Positions 1 through 8,409 of a stretch of 64,000 bases of DNA are shown here, one piece after another. The stretch is from positions 4,312-68,311 of IMG/VR virus record IMGVR_UViG_3300030090_003481. One strand, 5' to 3'. Each line of letters begins with the position of its first letter. Position 1 is the first letter of the stretch. The notes under the pieces are model-generated. The model saw nothing but the letters and a program-made list of their open reading frames with translations, searched no databases and was not told where the DNA came from. This DNA comes from a virus. Both the position numbers and the translations under genes were made by a program.

Positions 1-41
1 CTTTATTTACAAATAAATCTTTATATAGTAATCTTGAAACT

Positions 42-2519
42 ATGGGAGGTAAATATAATAGAGATGGTCATTTTGAACCTAGTAAAACAAACATGCAATA
101 TAACAGTGTAGATATGTTATTAGAAGCATTAAGCGAAACAGGAGGAGCACTTGCTTTAGCTCCTTATTTTCAAATACCTGCTTCTCAGCCTATAGATCAT
201 ATGGCTAAATATTCTGAAAACGCAAGTAATATAAATAATGCTAGAAACATAAGACAAGTCGCTGAGCATGGTGGGACTGTACATAGTCAAATGAGTGACA
301 GAATAAAGTCTTTAATAAATGAAAATAGAAAGATAAGAACAGAATATGAAGGCCTTACTAAGTATCAATCTAAAATGGCTAAGTATCAAAACCAAGGCCG
401 AGTTATGTTAGATGCACAAGGCAATCCAGCTACTTCAAGGCAAGTAGCAAATATAAATTCATATAGAGCTGTACTTGAGCCTACTAATGCTCCTTCATAT
501 AGTGACTATACAATGTTTTTTGGTGATGATGGTACTGCATATAATTTTGGAGATGCTTATCAGCACGGTAATGATTGGTATTTTAAAAACGAAGGTGGCA
601 GAGATTACCGTGTAAGAGATAAAGAACGATCAAATCAAATTACACAATTCTCAAATATGGTTACATTAGAAAATAATTGGGATGTTATTTATGATAAAAA
701 TGATAAATTAAAAATAGATTTAAAAAATCCAAATAGTTGGACTGATCAGGAAGCTCTTTCTTTTCAGAAAATAAATAGTCTTATGCCTATTATTGATTAC
801 AATATGGGTTATTATGGAACAGACGATCCAGATAAAATTAGAGAAAAATATGATTTTAATCAGAATGATCTAATGTGGAACTATGCTAGTAAACCATTTG
901 TAAGTGGTGTAATGTGGCTTGGAGAAGGTGTAATGCCAACAAACTTTAATGAATTATTGATGATAACTGGAGGTGGTGTATTATTTAACAAGATATTTAA
1001 ACATGCGGCTAATTCTCCAAGATTACGTAAAGCTTTTGGTATGTCATCAAAAGATGTGAAAAAAGTTATAAATCAAAATAAGGCAAATCTTAGTGATGAT
1101 GGTGTAACACTAACTAATGTAAATGGAATTAAAAATACAACAGGAAGTCCTAGAATTGGTAAAGTTAAAGGATATGAGAAAAGAATAATGATAGATGGTG
1201 AACCAGGTATAGGGAACAGATTACCAGGAAATTGGGAATCGAGCTATTTACCTTGGTTAAAAAACTATATTAAAAAACGTACTAATTATTATAAAAGCGA
1301 TCAATATGTAATGGGTGAAATAAAAGCCCATTACCCTCATTTATTTGATAAACGTGGAAACATTTTAAGAGGACAAGAAAATTTAGTAAATAATTATAAA
1401 GATATATATAGAAATAATATTAATATGCATATCAAAGATATGGATGGTAATATAAATATTAATTTTAATGCAAATAAAAAAGGTGCTACCCTTGCTGATT
1501 TTGGAAATCGTAGTACTAAGACTCAGCCAAACTATAGTATAAATGTATATAATGCTGGTAATGTATCTGGAGCAAAGATGATGAATAGTATAACACATGA
1601 AATAAATCATATGTTTAGTGCTGTAGGTAGAAATGCTGGTGGTACACGATTTATGGCTAAAGGAATTGATATAATGGATAATTATTCTATAGGTCCTTAT
1701 AATCCTAGTTTAGCTAAAAATACAAATAAATTATATTTTACTACAAGCCAAACATCAAAAGATTTAAATATAAGAGGTCAAGGAGATTATAAAAATTATT
1801 TTACGCTAGAAGTTCATCCTAGTCTTAGAGGTAAATATTCTTTAAATGGAGAATACGGTACTCTACAATTTGGTAAAAATAACCTTCCGCAATTAAGAGT
1901 TGACTTACCAAATGGTAAATTTAAATTGATTGATCTTGTTGAAACAAAAACAGGCCAACAATTACTTAATGAAGTAGACAAAAGGATTGTTGGTTATACA
2001 CAAAATCTTGAAAAGAGAATGGGCCCTAAGTCGGGTTGGACTAAAAAAGAATTAGCTAGTTATGATCAATGGGTTAACGATCAAAAAGAATTGTTAAAAT
2101 TAAGTTATAATAATGGAGATAAGATTAATCCAAAAAGAACTTATATAACAAATAATAAGTTGCAAGGTAAAGAAGATTATTACACTTATCACATGAAAGC
2201 ACATGAGCAACAAGTTAAAGCAATGACTGCAAGAAATATTATAGCTAGGAAATATCCTGATTTAAAACTAGGTGATTATACTGAGGAACATGCACAATAT
2301 TTGTTTAATCAGTTATATAAGTTAAACGGAAATAAAACTAGGTATTTAAGTGTTGGTCCTCATCAAGATTTACACAGTCTTTATAATATTCTTAAAGCTG
2401 GTAATGGTGATGTACTTGAATTAGGATCACGTGAATGGTTTAAAGTAATAACAAGCCATTTAAATAAAGCATATGGTGTTGCAGGTGTGGGCACTGTAGG
2501 TAGTCAACTAGATGACTAA
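42..2519 (+). CDS. Large virion-type protein with zincin motif (probably 5'-partial)
   Basis: The reading frame stays open leftwards to position 3, and the ATG at 42 lacks the A-rich leader of most genes here, so the gene probably begins outside the window. I recognise no complete family. Visible is a zinc-protease signature HEINH at residues 519-523, with HEQQVKA around E722 as a possible third ligand. A Gly/hydrophobic segment lies near residues 310-320. The N-terminal third is Asn/Tyr/Gln-rich and looks like other internal virion proteins of this phage. It sits immediately before the scaffold-like protein and the capsid protein, which is where capsid-maturation proteases are often encoded. 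An ejected or capsid-processing protease is therefore possible, but catalysis is inference. The gene is followed by an AT-rich hairpin. A portal protein was considered, but no portal-like pattern is seen. Confidence 0.6.
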   Translation: MGGKYNRDGHFEPSKTNMQYNSVDMLLEALSETGGALALAPYFQIPASQPIDHMAKYSENASNINNARNIRQVAEHGGTVHSQMSDRIKSLINENRKIRTEYEGLTKYQSKMAKYQNQGRVMLDAQGNPATSRQVANINSYRAVLEPTNAPSYSDYTMFFGDDGTAYNFGDAYQHGNDWYFKNEGGRDYRVRDKERSNQITQFSNMVTLENNWDVIYDKNDKLKIDLKNPNSWTDQEALSFQKINSLMPIIDYNMGYYGTDDPDKIREKYDFNQNDLMWNYASKPFVSGVMWLGEGVMPTNFNELLMITGGGVLFNKIFKHAANSPRLRKAFGMSSKDVKKVINQNKANLSDDGVTLTNVNGIKNTTGSPRIGKVKGYEKRIMIDGEPGIGNRLPGNWESSYLPWLKNYIKKRTNYYKSDQYVMGEIKAHYPHLFDKRGNILRGQENLVNNYKDIYRNNINMHIKDMDGNININFNANKKGATLADFGNRSTKTQPNYSINVYNAGNVSGAKMMNSITHEINHMFSAVGRNAGGTRFMAKGIDIMDNYSIGPYNPSLAKNTNKLYFTTSQTSKDLNIRGQGDYKNYFTLEVHPSLRGKYSLNGEYGTLQFGKNNLPQLRVDLPNGKFKLIDLVETKTGQQLLNEVDKRIVGYTQNLEKRMGPKSGWTKKELASYDQWVNDQKELLKLSYNNGDKINPKRTYITNNKLQGKEDYYTYHMKAHEQQVKAMTARNIIARKYPDLKLGDYTEEHAQYLFNQLYKLNGNKTRYLSVGPHQDLHSLYNILKAGNGDVLELGSREWFKVITSHLNKAYGVAGVGTVGSQLDD

Positions 2520-2525
2520 AATATG

Positions 2526-2549
2526 TTTTGGCTATAAGTATAGCTAAAA
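2526..2549 (+). terminator. AT-rich hairpin after the zincin-motif gene
   Basis: A 10-bp stem (one G-U wobble) with a 4-base loop starts 7 bases after the stop of the upstream gene. It is followed by an A-rich rather than T-rich run, so it may be a weak terminator or an RNA-processing structure rather than a classical intrinsic terminator. Confidence 0.35.
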
Positions 2550-2574
2550 ACTTTAAAATTATAACAAAAGTTGT

Positions 2575-2605
2575 TATGATAACTAATTAAATTGAATTAT
2601 ATTTG
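2575..2605 (+). promoter_or_regulatory. Candidate Bacteroidetes-type promoter for the capsid operon
   Basis: TATATTTG at 2598-2605 matches the Bacteroidetes -7 consensus TAnnTTTG. Nineteen bases upstream is TATG (2575-2578), one mismatch from the -33 TTTG. A perfect 7-bp inverted repeat with a 3-base loop (2561-2577) abuts the -33 element and could be an operator or the end of the upstream transcript. The site lies in the 99-base gap before the scaffold and capsid genes. The promoter call is inference from the consensus. Confidence 0.4.
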
Positions 2606-2618
2606 TAAATAGTAAATT

Positions 2619-3833
2619 ATGTCAGAAAACAAAGATGAAATTTTAGAAGCCTTAAATACTGAGGCACCAACTGGTTCTACAGAAAGCTTAGATGCTATGT
2701 GGGACATAGATGAAACAGGTATAGACACAGCTTTAGGTTTAGATGAAGGAGAGGCAGATCCTCTTATGAATCTAGATTCTGTTAAAGAAGAGTCTAAATC
2801 TGAAGTGAATAAGGTTGAAGAAGAAGAATCAACAGAAAAAACAGAAGAAAAAACAGAGGAACCTGAGTTTAAAGAAGAAAATGTTGAAGAAAAAGAGGAG
2901 GTTGAGGAAAATGTAGAAGAAAAACCTGCTAAAAAAGAGACAATAGAGGCTGAAGATGAAAATGAATTCTCGCTTTTTGCTAAAATGTTAGCTGAAAAAG
3001 AGATTTTAGACATCGATGAAGACTTCGATTCAACAGAACAAGGGTTAATTGATGCATTTGAGAAGAGTATTAATGGAAGAGTAAACGAAGAAATTAATTC
3101 TTTTCAGCAAAGTTTACCTCAAGAAGGTAAAGAATTGCTTGCACATTTGATGAATGGTGGTAGAGTTAGTGATTTTACTAATGCTTATTCTGGTACAGAT
3201 GTACTAAACTTAGATATAAGTAAGAGTGAGCAGAATCAAAGAGCTGTTTTAACAGAATTTCTAAAATTAAGAGGCGATAGTAATGAAGAAATTCAAGAAA
3301 CACTTAATGATTATAAAGATTTAGGTAAATTAGGTAAGAATGCCGAGAAAGCAAAAGCTAGATTAGCAGAATACCACAGTCAACAAAGAAAACAATTAGC
3401 TAAAAAACAAGAAGAGTCTAAAAAAATGCAAGAGCAAAAACGAGTAGAAGTAATAAATACTATTCAAGAGACTATTAAGGACTCTCAAGAGATCAAAGGA
3501 TTTCCTCTGTCACGTAAGCATAAAAAAGATTTAGTATCATATATGACAAATGCGAATGTAAAGATTACAGGAGCAGATGGCAACCCAACATATGTAACTA
3601 AATTCCAAGCTGACGAGATGGAAGCATCTCAAGAAATTGATGATTTTATTTTAAGAGCGTATTTACGAATGACTAAATTTGATTTGTCTGGTACAAAGAA
3701 AAAGGCAGTTAGTAACTACAGCAGTAAACTAAAATCGGCTTTACAAAACAAAAAGTCGATGACAGATACTAAAGCTAAACTTAGTAATAAGGGAGGTGGA
3801 TCTAAAAATAATGATTTAAGTTGGGATATATAA
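2619..3833 (+). CDS. Acidic scaffold-like capsid assembly protein
   Basis: This is a 404-aa protein directly upstream of the major capsid gene. Residues about 55-120 are almost entirely Glu/Lys/Val/Thr, a strongly acidic low-complexity stretch. Residues about 245-285 form a Lys/Gln/Glu-rich likely coiled coil. The end is Gly/Ser/Asn-rich and finishes in Leu-Ser-Trp-Asp-Ile. An acidic, highly charged, helical protein immediately before the capsid gene is the usual profile and position of a phage scaffolding protein. It would template procapsid assembly in the cytoplasm and then leave or be degraded. No catalytic motif is seen, so it does not look like a protease-scaffold fusion. The assignment is by composition and position only. 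Confidence 0.5.
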   Translation: MSENKDEILEALNTEAPTGSTESLDAMWDIDETGIDTALGLDEGEADPLMNLDSVKEESKSEVNKVEEEESTEKTEEKTEEPEFKEENVEEKEEVEENVEEKPAKKETIEAEDENEFSLFAKMLAEKEILDIDEDFDSTEQGLIDAFEKSINGRVNEEINSFQQSLPQEGKELLAHLMNGGRVSDFTNAYSGTDVLNLDISKSEQNQRAVLTEFLKLRGDSNEEIQETLNDYKDLGKLGKNAEKAKARLAEYHSQQRKQLAKKQEESKKMQEQKRVEVINTIQETIKDSQEIKGFPLSRKHKKDLVSYMTNANVKITGADGNPTYVTKFQADEMEASQEIDDFILRAYLRMTKFDLSGTKKKAVSNYSSKLKSALQNKKSMTDTKAKLSNKGGGSKNNDLSWDI

Positions 3834-3861
3834 TAAATAATAATAATTAAAATTTGAAAAA

Positions 3862-5280
3862 ATGGCGAGAGCACAAAGTAAACTTACGGTTTTAACTAGA
3901 CCATGGCACGCCAATTTCACTGAAACGAATCATTTAGGAGCTGCGTTTATGGCAGAGCCGCATAAGTTCGACAAAGTGTTAACTCGTGTGTTTACAGCGT
4001 CTAGAATAGCAGATAATCCATTAACTGCTATGACTAAAGGTATGGGAAGAACTCAAGAAATTTCTTCATTCGATTGGGAATGGGAAATGATGGGATCATC
4101 TTCTAGACCTTTAATTGCAATAGAAGATATGGAAACTGGTACTACTCCAGGAAAATATGGTGTTGAGTTTAAAATTAAATTAGACGAAGACTGGTTTAAG
4201 CCTGGTGATGTAATTACTCCAGATAAGAAGTATTTATGTAGAGTACAAAGAGAGCCTGTTGCAGATGGTGATGGATATATCTATTACTTACAATTAATGG
4301 GTGATGATCAAAACGCGTTTTTAGATCCTGATTATACTAAAGTTGGAGTACAATGGAGTAAATTATTCTCTGTGTATGAAGAAGGTGGTGATCAAAGTGG
4401 TTCTACTACTTACGCAATGCCAATGAAGTTACGTTCTAATCTATCTACTTATAGAAAAGAATATTCTGTAACTGGTGATGCGGCTAACCAAGCTTTAGTA
4501 ACTGCACTTATGGATGCTAACGGTAAAGTATACAAAGACTATAAATGGTTAAAGTATGCTGAGGCTGAGTATTGGATCCAGTGGTATAAAGAAAAAGAAA
4601 GAGGTCTATGGTATGGTCAAACTAACAATTCTGTTAGTGGAGCTAATGGTAGAGTAGCAAGAACAGGTCCTGGTGTTCAGGAATTGTTAGCTGATTCTCA
4701 TGTACACCATTATTCACAATTAACTGAAAAGTTAATTAGAGAATACTTATTAGATATTTTCTTTGGAAGAGTTGATATGTCAAATAGAAATATTGTAGCG
4801 TATACAGGTGAGTATGGTATGTTAGCATTCCACCAAGCTATGATGAATTCTTCAGCTCCTTTCTTAACTACTGATTCTAAATTTATCCAAGGAAGCGGAA
4901 ACAATTTATCTTTTGGTGGACAATTTGTGAAGTACAATGGACCTAATGGAATTACTTTAACATTAAGACACAACCCTGTGTATGATGATAGAGAAATTAA
5001 TTTCAAACAACATTCTTCACTTCTTGTACCTACTGAGTCAATGAGATTTACTTTCCTTGATTTTGGTGGAAAAGGTGGAACAAGTAATATTAAATATGTA
5101 CATAAAAAAGGAGGTTATAAACTAGGTTACGTTTCTGGTTTACAAACTCCATATGGAGCAAATAAAGGTGGGTTAATGAGCAATGCAAAAGATGCTTATA
5201 CAATGATTGTTCACGATCAATGTGGTGTTCAAATTGATGACGTTACTAGATGTGGTGAATTAATCTTGTCTGAGAACTAA
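3862..5280 (+). CDS. Major capsid protein (crAss-like, HK97-fold expected)
   Basis: This 472-aa protein has the size and position expected of the crAss-like major capsid protein, directly after the acidic scaffold candidate and before several small head proteins. The N-terminus is basic and polar (Arg-Pro-Trp-His near residues 13-16). The body is a regular mixed alpha/beta sequence without low complexity, signal peptide or membrane segment. Codon use looks more balanced than in the neighbours, with more C in third positions, as is usual for a highly expressed gene. No proteolytic maturation site is evident. The start at ATG 3862 follows an A-rich leader. I rely on order, length and a remembered family resemblance. 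A different coat or decoration protein is the alternative. Confidence 0.72.
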   Translation: MARAQSKLTVLTRPWHANFTETNHLGAAFMAEPHKFDKVLTRVFTASRIADNPLTAMTKGMGRTQEISSFDWEWEMMGSSSRPLIAIEDMETGTTPGKYGVEFKIKLDEDWFKPGDVITPDKKYLCRVQREPVADGDGYIYYLQLMGDDQNAFLDPDYTKVGVQWSKLFSVYEEGGDQSGSTTYAMPMKLRSNLSTYRKEYSVTGDAANQALVTALMDANGKVYKDYKWLKYAEAEYWIQWYKEKERGLWYGQTNNSVSGANGRVARTGPGVQELLADSHVHHYSQLTEKLIREYLLDIFFGRVDMSNRNIVAYTGEYGMLAFHQAMMNSSAPFLTTDSKFIQGSGNNLSFGGQFVKYNGPNGITLTLRHNPVYDDREINFKQHSSLLVPTESMRFTFLDFGGKGGTSNIKYVHKKGGYKLGYVSGLQTPYGANKGGLMSNAKDAYTMIVHDQCGVQIDDVTRCGELILSEN

Positions 5281-5308
5281 GATTGAATTAATTAACTAAA
5301 ACTTAAAA

Positions 5309-6190
5309 ATGGCAAATATTTTTTTGAAACCAATAATGACTGAAAAATGGCACGGCTTACATAAAGTAGGCCGTACCAAATTTCAGGATACACAAGATGT
5401 AATTCAGGTATTATTTGATAGAAAAAAGGGAGCATTAGCTACTGGTCTAGATAATGATACCGAAGCTAGATTATCTTCTTCTTTAGGAGTTAATTTAGCT
5501 AATAACTCGACTAATGAATTTTGGCATGATTTTAAAATTAAGCTAAAAGATCAAACTATGATTTTTGATACTAGTAAACCTATGGAAGAACTTCAGGTTT
5601 TTGTATTAAAAGCATCAAAGTTTATAGCTAATTCTCAAAAAGAATTAGAACAAGGTCTTTGGCCTAGTGCAAAATATGTCATATATGACGAGCAAACTGA
5701 AATAGAGAAACAAGCAGCAGAAGTACAAACTAAAGCAAAAGCTATAGATATTTTTAATAATCTTTCTCCTGAAAAGAAGTTAGACATATTAAAACTTTAT
5801 GGTAAAGCTGTAGAAAATTCTTCTAATGATTTTGTTTACACAAAACTTTATGAAATTGTAGAAGATAATCCTATCGATTTCATAACACAAGCGACTAAGA
5901 GTCCAGAAGAAATTAAAGTAAAAGCTTTGATATTTGATTTAGAAAAACTTGGTATTTTGAGACGTAAAGGTACTGCGTATCTTTATAATGATCAACAAGT
6001 AGGTTTTGACTATGATGATACAGTAAGTTATTTACTTTCTCCTGGAAATCAGGAATTGCTTGTAAAACTTAAAGATACTCTTGAAATGAGAAAACCTGGT
6101 TATTCTCCTAAGAAAGAAGTTGTAGAAGAAATTACTGAAGAAGTAAAAGAAACCAAAACTACTGCTAAGAAGAAAACTAAAAAAGATTAA
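5309..6190 (+). CDS. Capsid-module structural protein, function unknown
   Basis: A 293-aa soluble protein encoded 28 bases after the capsid gene. It is mostly alpha-helical in appearance, with a Lys/Thr-rich basic tail (last 15 residues) preceded by a Glu/Val-rich stretch. Such a charged tail could contact DNA or scaffold inside the head. No enzyme motif is visible. Its place in the capsid cluster suggests a head-completion or auxiliary capsid role. I cannot name the family. Confidence 0.6.
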   Translation: MANIFLKPIMTEKWHGLHKVGRTKFQDTQDVIQVLFDRKKGALATGLDNDTEARLSSSLGVNLANNSTNEFWHDFKIKLKDQTMIFDTSKPMEELQVFVLKASKFIANSQKELEQGLWPSAKYVIYDEQTEIEKQAAEVQTKAKAIDIFNNLSPEKKLDILKLYGKAVENSSNDFVYTKLYEIVEDNPIDFITQATKSPEEIKVKALIFDLEKLGILRRKGTAYLYNDQQVGFDYDDTVSYLLSPGNQELLVKLKDTLEMRKPGYSPKKEVVEEITEEVKETKTTAKKKTKKD

Positions 6191-6193
6191 TAA

Positions 6194-6955
6194 ATGGACG
6201 TAGGGGAAATGCATTATGAGTTTAAGCTGAAGCTTAACAAGGTAGATAGCCTAGACTATAATAACTTCCTTGTTCCAGAAATTGATTGGTATCTTAATGA
6301 AGCCCAATCTATCTATATTAAAACTAGATATAGTGGGAATAATTCAAGAGCGGCTGGCTTTGAAGCTAGTCAAAAAAGAACTGATGATTTGAGGAATTTA
6401 GTTGTGAGAGATAAAATTTTCGCAGCTATTCCTACATCATCGGATCCGTCTGTTTATGAAGTTCTTTTACCTAGCACAGGTATTGAGCGTTATATGTTTG
6501 CATTACGTATGACAGCAAATGGCGCAAAATCTGGATGTGAAGGTAAATTAAATTGTATTCAGACACAGCATGATGATTTAAATGATACGTTAAAGAATCC
6601 TTTTTATGCACCCTCTTTTGAGTGGAGGGAAGTACCTATTGTATACGGTACTACAGGCGCGGGCGCGAGTGATATAAACAAGGTTTTCGTCTATACAGAT
6701 GGTTCTTTTTCTATTACATCAATTAATATTGATTATTTACGTCATCCTGCTAGGATTGCATATCCTTCTGGATTTGCTGGTAATCAGTATCTTTTACCTG
6801 ATAATAGTGGTACTCTTGTTACTGCTGATCAGAATTGTGAATTATCTGAGCATACACATAAAGAGATTGTGGATTTAGCTGTTCAAATAGTTGCGGGAGA
6901 TATTGACCATCCAGGGTTCCAGAGTAAAATGCTTAAAACTAGTATTAATGAATAA
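6194..6955 (+). CDS. Conserved virion connector-type protein
   Basis: A 253-aa protein whose N-terminal region (LVPEIDWYLNEAQ near residues 28-40) is a pattern I remember from structural proteins of crAss-like and other Bacteroidetes phages that lie just after the capsid gene. It contains a Cys pair (SGCEGKLNC, near residue 115) and otherwise looks like a mixed beta protein without membrane segments. Two starts are possible: ATG 6194 (3 bases after the previous stop) and ATG 6209 (MHYEF), which has a short purine-rich GGGGA just ahead and may be the true start. A head-tail adaptor or auxiliary head role is inferred from position. Confidence 0.6.
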   Translation: MDVGEMHYEFKLKLNKVDSLDYNNFLVPEIDWYLNEAQSIYIKTRYSGNNSRAAGFEASQKRTDDLRNLVVRDKIFAAIPTSSDPSVYEVLLPSTGIERYMFALRMTANGAKSGCEGKLNCIQTQHDDLNDTLKNPFYAPSFEWREVPIVYGTTGAGASDINKVFVYTDGSFSITSINIDYLRHPARIAYPSGFAGNQYLLPDNSGTLVTADQNCELSEHTHKEIVDLAVQIVAGDIDHPGFQSKMLKTSINE

Positions 6956-6966
6956 AATAAATTAAA

Positions 6967-8340
6967 ATGGAAAAGAAAAATTTAATGGTTTTCGTTGACA
7001 CTACAAATGCTATTGAATCAGACGATACTGCAATAAGCGGATTGACGGCTGGTAGAGTAGCATTAATTAGTGCTGAAGACCAACAAGTTACTGCATCTAG
7101 CTCTATTACATCAGCTCTAATGGGTAATGGTGTACAAGTTGCTATGTTAAATGCAGACGGTGAATATATGCTTTCAGATATTATTGACCCAAGAAACATT
7201 ACTATGCTAACACAACAAGCTGCTATTTCTGCTGCTGGTCAAGTTTATAGTATTGATTCTTTTGAGAATATTGATTGTGAAACAGAATATTGTGTAACAA
7301 TGACTTTTAATTCTCCTGTAATTGCTAAAAATTATGGATACCAAGCAATGAAAAAAACATATAGTTATGTAACTAGATGTTGTGGAGCTGCTTGTGGATG
7401 TCCTGATGGAGCTGCATGGGATGTAGCTATGGGACTTTCTGAGCAATTAAATAATGACTTAGAGTCAGGAATGAATTTAACAACTGCTACTGCAAAAACT
7501 CTTATGTATGCAAGAGTACTTAATAGTACTTCACCTACTGCTTCTAATGATCCAGATGAAATTTGGACATTAACTAAAGGTTCTAATGTTATTAATTGTG
7601 CAACTGACATTGATTACGCTTCGGGTACTGATGTTGCTGCTGGTGACTTTATTAGAATTATGAATGGTGGTGGAACTGTTACTACTGCTGCTGGTGATGT
7701 ATTTAGAGTAGAAGCTGCTGATGCATCTGCATTGACTATTACTTTAGATCGTCCTTGGCCTTATGCTACGCAAAATCTAGATACTACTGGTGATGCTGAA
7801 GTAATTCCTAAAGCTACTGCTGAAGCTTTTGCTGATTCTACGTGGTCTATGGAAGTTGCTATTGCTGATGGAGATAGTACTGATGGTATTGTTGATGATT
7901 CAGATCCAAGTGGTACTACATATGTTGCACCATATGTTGTAACAGCATCAATTGGTTTAGGATGTAACTTGGATTGTAATGCAACTGTTACTGAAACTAC
8001 TGCACCAGCTCAACCAGAACTAATTGGTTACTCTGTAATTCAAGAAGAACTTTGGGCTAATAAAGGAGCTAGCAAAAAGTGGGGTCCTTATGCAGGAAAT
8101 TCAATATATAATAGACCAACAAGCGGAAAAGATTATTTTGCTACTGCAGCAACTAACTATACGTTTGCTTTTATTATTGATTATGTGGATACTTCTCTAA
8201 GTGCGTCTACGGATTCGTTTATGCCAAGACCAAAGAGAATTAAAATCTATACTACTGGAACAACATGTTCTAATGAGTGGAATGCAATATTTGATAAATT
8301 CAATAGTGTATGGAACGCTCCATTTAAATTATTAGGATAA
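6967..8340 (+). CDS. Beta-rich, Cys-containing head structural protein
   Basis: A 457-aa protein rich in Ala, Thr, Asp and Ser, with alternating beta-type sequence and few charged helices, as in decoration or sheath-like virion proteins. Two Cys clusters stand out: RCCGAACGCP near residues 137-147 and GCNLDCNAT near residues 332-340. These could bind metal or form disulfides in the finished particle. The last 60 residues (PRPKRIKIYTTG) are more basic. It is the final gene of the head cluster and is followed by a strong hairpin. I cannot assign a family. A tail-sheath-like protein is less likely, because no other contractile-tail genes are present. Confidence 0.55.
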   Translation: MEKKNLMVFVDTTNAIESDDTAISGLTAGRVALISAEDQQVTASSSITSALMGNGVQVAMLNADGEYMLSDIIDPRNITMLTQQAAISAAGQVYSIDSFENIDCETEYCVTMTFNSPVIAKNYGYQAMKKTYSYVTRCCGAACGCPDGAAWDVAMGLSEQLNNDLESGMNLTTATAKTLMYARVLNSTSPTASNDPDEIWTLTKGSNVINCATDIDYASGTDVAAGDFIRIMNGGGTVTTAAGDVFRVEAADASALTITLDRPWPYATQNLDTTGDAEVIPKATAEAFADSTWSMEVAIADGDSTDGIVDDSDPSGTTYVAPYVVTASIGLGCNLDCNATVTETTAPAQPELIGYSVIQEELWANKGASKKWGPYAGNSIYNRPTSGKDYFATAATNYTFAFIIDYVDTSLSASTDSFMPRPKRIKIYTTGTTCSNEWNAIFDKFNSVWNAPFKLLG

Positions 8341-8364
8341 TCTAATATTTTAAATAACAGATTT

Positions 8365-8386
8365 TGGAGGGACTTAGTTCCCTCCA
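8365..8386 (+). terminator. Hairpin closing the head-gene cluster
   Basis: A perfect 8-bp GC-rich stem (TGGAGGGA / TCCCTCCA) with a 6-base loop lies 25 bases after the stop of the last head gene and 23 bases before the first fibre gene. It stands out in very AT-rich DNA. No U-tract follows, so it may be an attenuator or processing site that sets fibre-gene expression, rather than a full terminator. Confidence 0.5.
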
Positions 8387-8409
8387 TCTTCTGAATATAG
8401 TATAGACCC

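Noticed and set aside
2597-3013. 138-aa Ser/Phe-rich minus-strand frame opposite the acidic scaffold gene
   Set aside because: The composition is the reverse complement of the Glu/Lys-rich repeat codons.
6000-6030. FDYDDT in the 293-aa protein as a metal site
   Set aside because: No surrounding family context; an isolated acidic stretch.
6967-8340. Tail-sheath protein
   Set aside because: No tail-tube or baseplate genes of a contractile tail are present; the neck and muzzle genes indicate a podovirus-type tail.
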